64,000 bases of DNA from Betaproteobacteria bacterium (lineage in GTDB: Bacteria; Pseudomonadota; Gammaproteobacteria; Burkholderiales; Burkholderiaceae_E). The DNA is taken from NCBI GenBank assembly GCA_016868375.1, contig VGHA01000003.1, positions 1-64,000 on the forward strand, in the 5' to 3' direction. The notes under the pieces were generated by a model. That model was not told where the DNA came from and searched no databases. It saw nothing but the letters and a program-made list of their open reading frames with translations. Below, piece after piece: positions 63,990-64,000 of the stretch. How positions within the stretch are numbered: position 1 is the first letter of the stretch; every line of letters begins with the position of its first letter. A program made the position numbers and the translations under genes.

Positions 63990-64000
63990 TCCAGTATCGA

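Noticed and set aside
1-64000. CRISPR arrays, rRNA, tRNA genes and classical Rho-independent terminators
   Set aside because: No regularly spaced short repeats, no recognisable rRNA or tRNA sequence, and no GC hairpin followed by a T-run was seen. Divergent tRNAs could be missed by eye.

Overview
The window is high-GC bacterial DNA with tightly packed operons, many four-base start/stop overlaps, and several solute receptors of the Bug (tripartite tricarboxylate) type. Together with a HutF/HutG-type histidine pathway and CoxLMS- and Ior-type molybdenum hydroxylases, this suggests a betaproteobacterium of the order Burkholderiales; family and genus cannot be settled from the sequence. I see no rRNA, tRNA, CRISPR array or replication origin. 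Almost everything is catabolic or transport-related, so the window reads as a catabolic region made of several gene clusters, each with its own uptake system.

Region 1 (about 0.2-12.2 kb): a diverged YrdC-domain protein, an amidase and an MmgE/PrpD protein run rightward. They face a leftward NitT/TauT-type ABC transporter (receptor, ATPase, permease), an SDR protein whose usual Tyr/Lys pair is missing, and a rightward TRAP transporter (DctP, DctQ, DctM) coupled to a flavoprotein monooxygenase. The three promoter regions share a TGTGTACA-centred near-palindrome, which suggests one regulator.

Region 2 (12.2-15.3 kb): an integration scar. It holds the C-terminal remnant of an amino-acid permease, a P4-type tyrosine integrase broken by an apparent one-base deletion, and an AbrB/PIN (VapBC) toxin-antitoxin pair flanked by GC-rich repeats. 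The same repeat family recurs at 33.2-33.4 kb next to a second (ParDE-like) toxin-antitoxin pair.

Region 3 (15.3-32.4 kb): a large divergent cluster. Leftward from 24.3 kb run an ABC transporter, the small and medium subunits of a CoxLMS-type molybdenum hydroxylase, a VOC protein, a RidA-like protein, an acyl-CoA dehydrogenase, a Bug receptor, an enoyl-CoA hydratase and a quinone-oxidoreductase-like protein. Rightward from 24.7 kb run the large Mo-hydroxylase subunit and an MmgE/PrpD protein. These face a leftward amidase, a ring-opening amidohydrolase of the cyanuric acid hydrolase/barbiturase family, and an FAD monooxygenase. The best reading is oxidative degradation of an N-heterocycle, for example a pyrimidine-like ring: hydroxylate, open the ring at an amide bond, hydrolyse the open-chain amide. 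This exact gene set is the strongest candidate for an undescribed pathway.

Region 4 (33.4-44.3 kb): a complete histidine-utilisation locus. hutU-hutH-ABC transporter run leftward and hutC-hutD-hutI-hutG-hutF run rightward from a shared promoter with a perfect 10-bp palindrome. A NitT/TauT-type ABC transporter is translationally coupled to hutH.

Region 5 (44.4-54.3 kb): a small unknown protein with a methyltransferase, a Bug receptor, an FAD-linked oxidase, an acyl-CoA ligase, an Ior-type two-subunit molybdenum hydroxylase, a cupin-like protein and a degenerate 2-hydroxyacid-dehydrogenase-like protein.

Region 6 (54.2-64 kb): an FCD-type GntR regulator divergent from an operon with a gentisate-dioxygenase-like cupin, an LVIVD-repeat protein, a RidA protein, a glutathione S-transferase, a GMC oxidoreductase, a second TRAP transporter and a Bug receptor. 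This looks like an aromatic-acid ring-cleavage operon with its own uptake.
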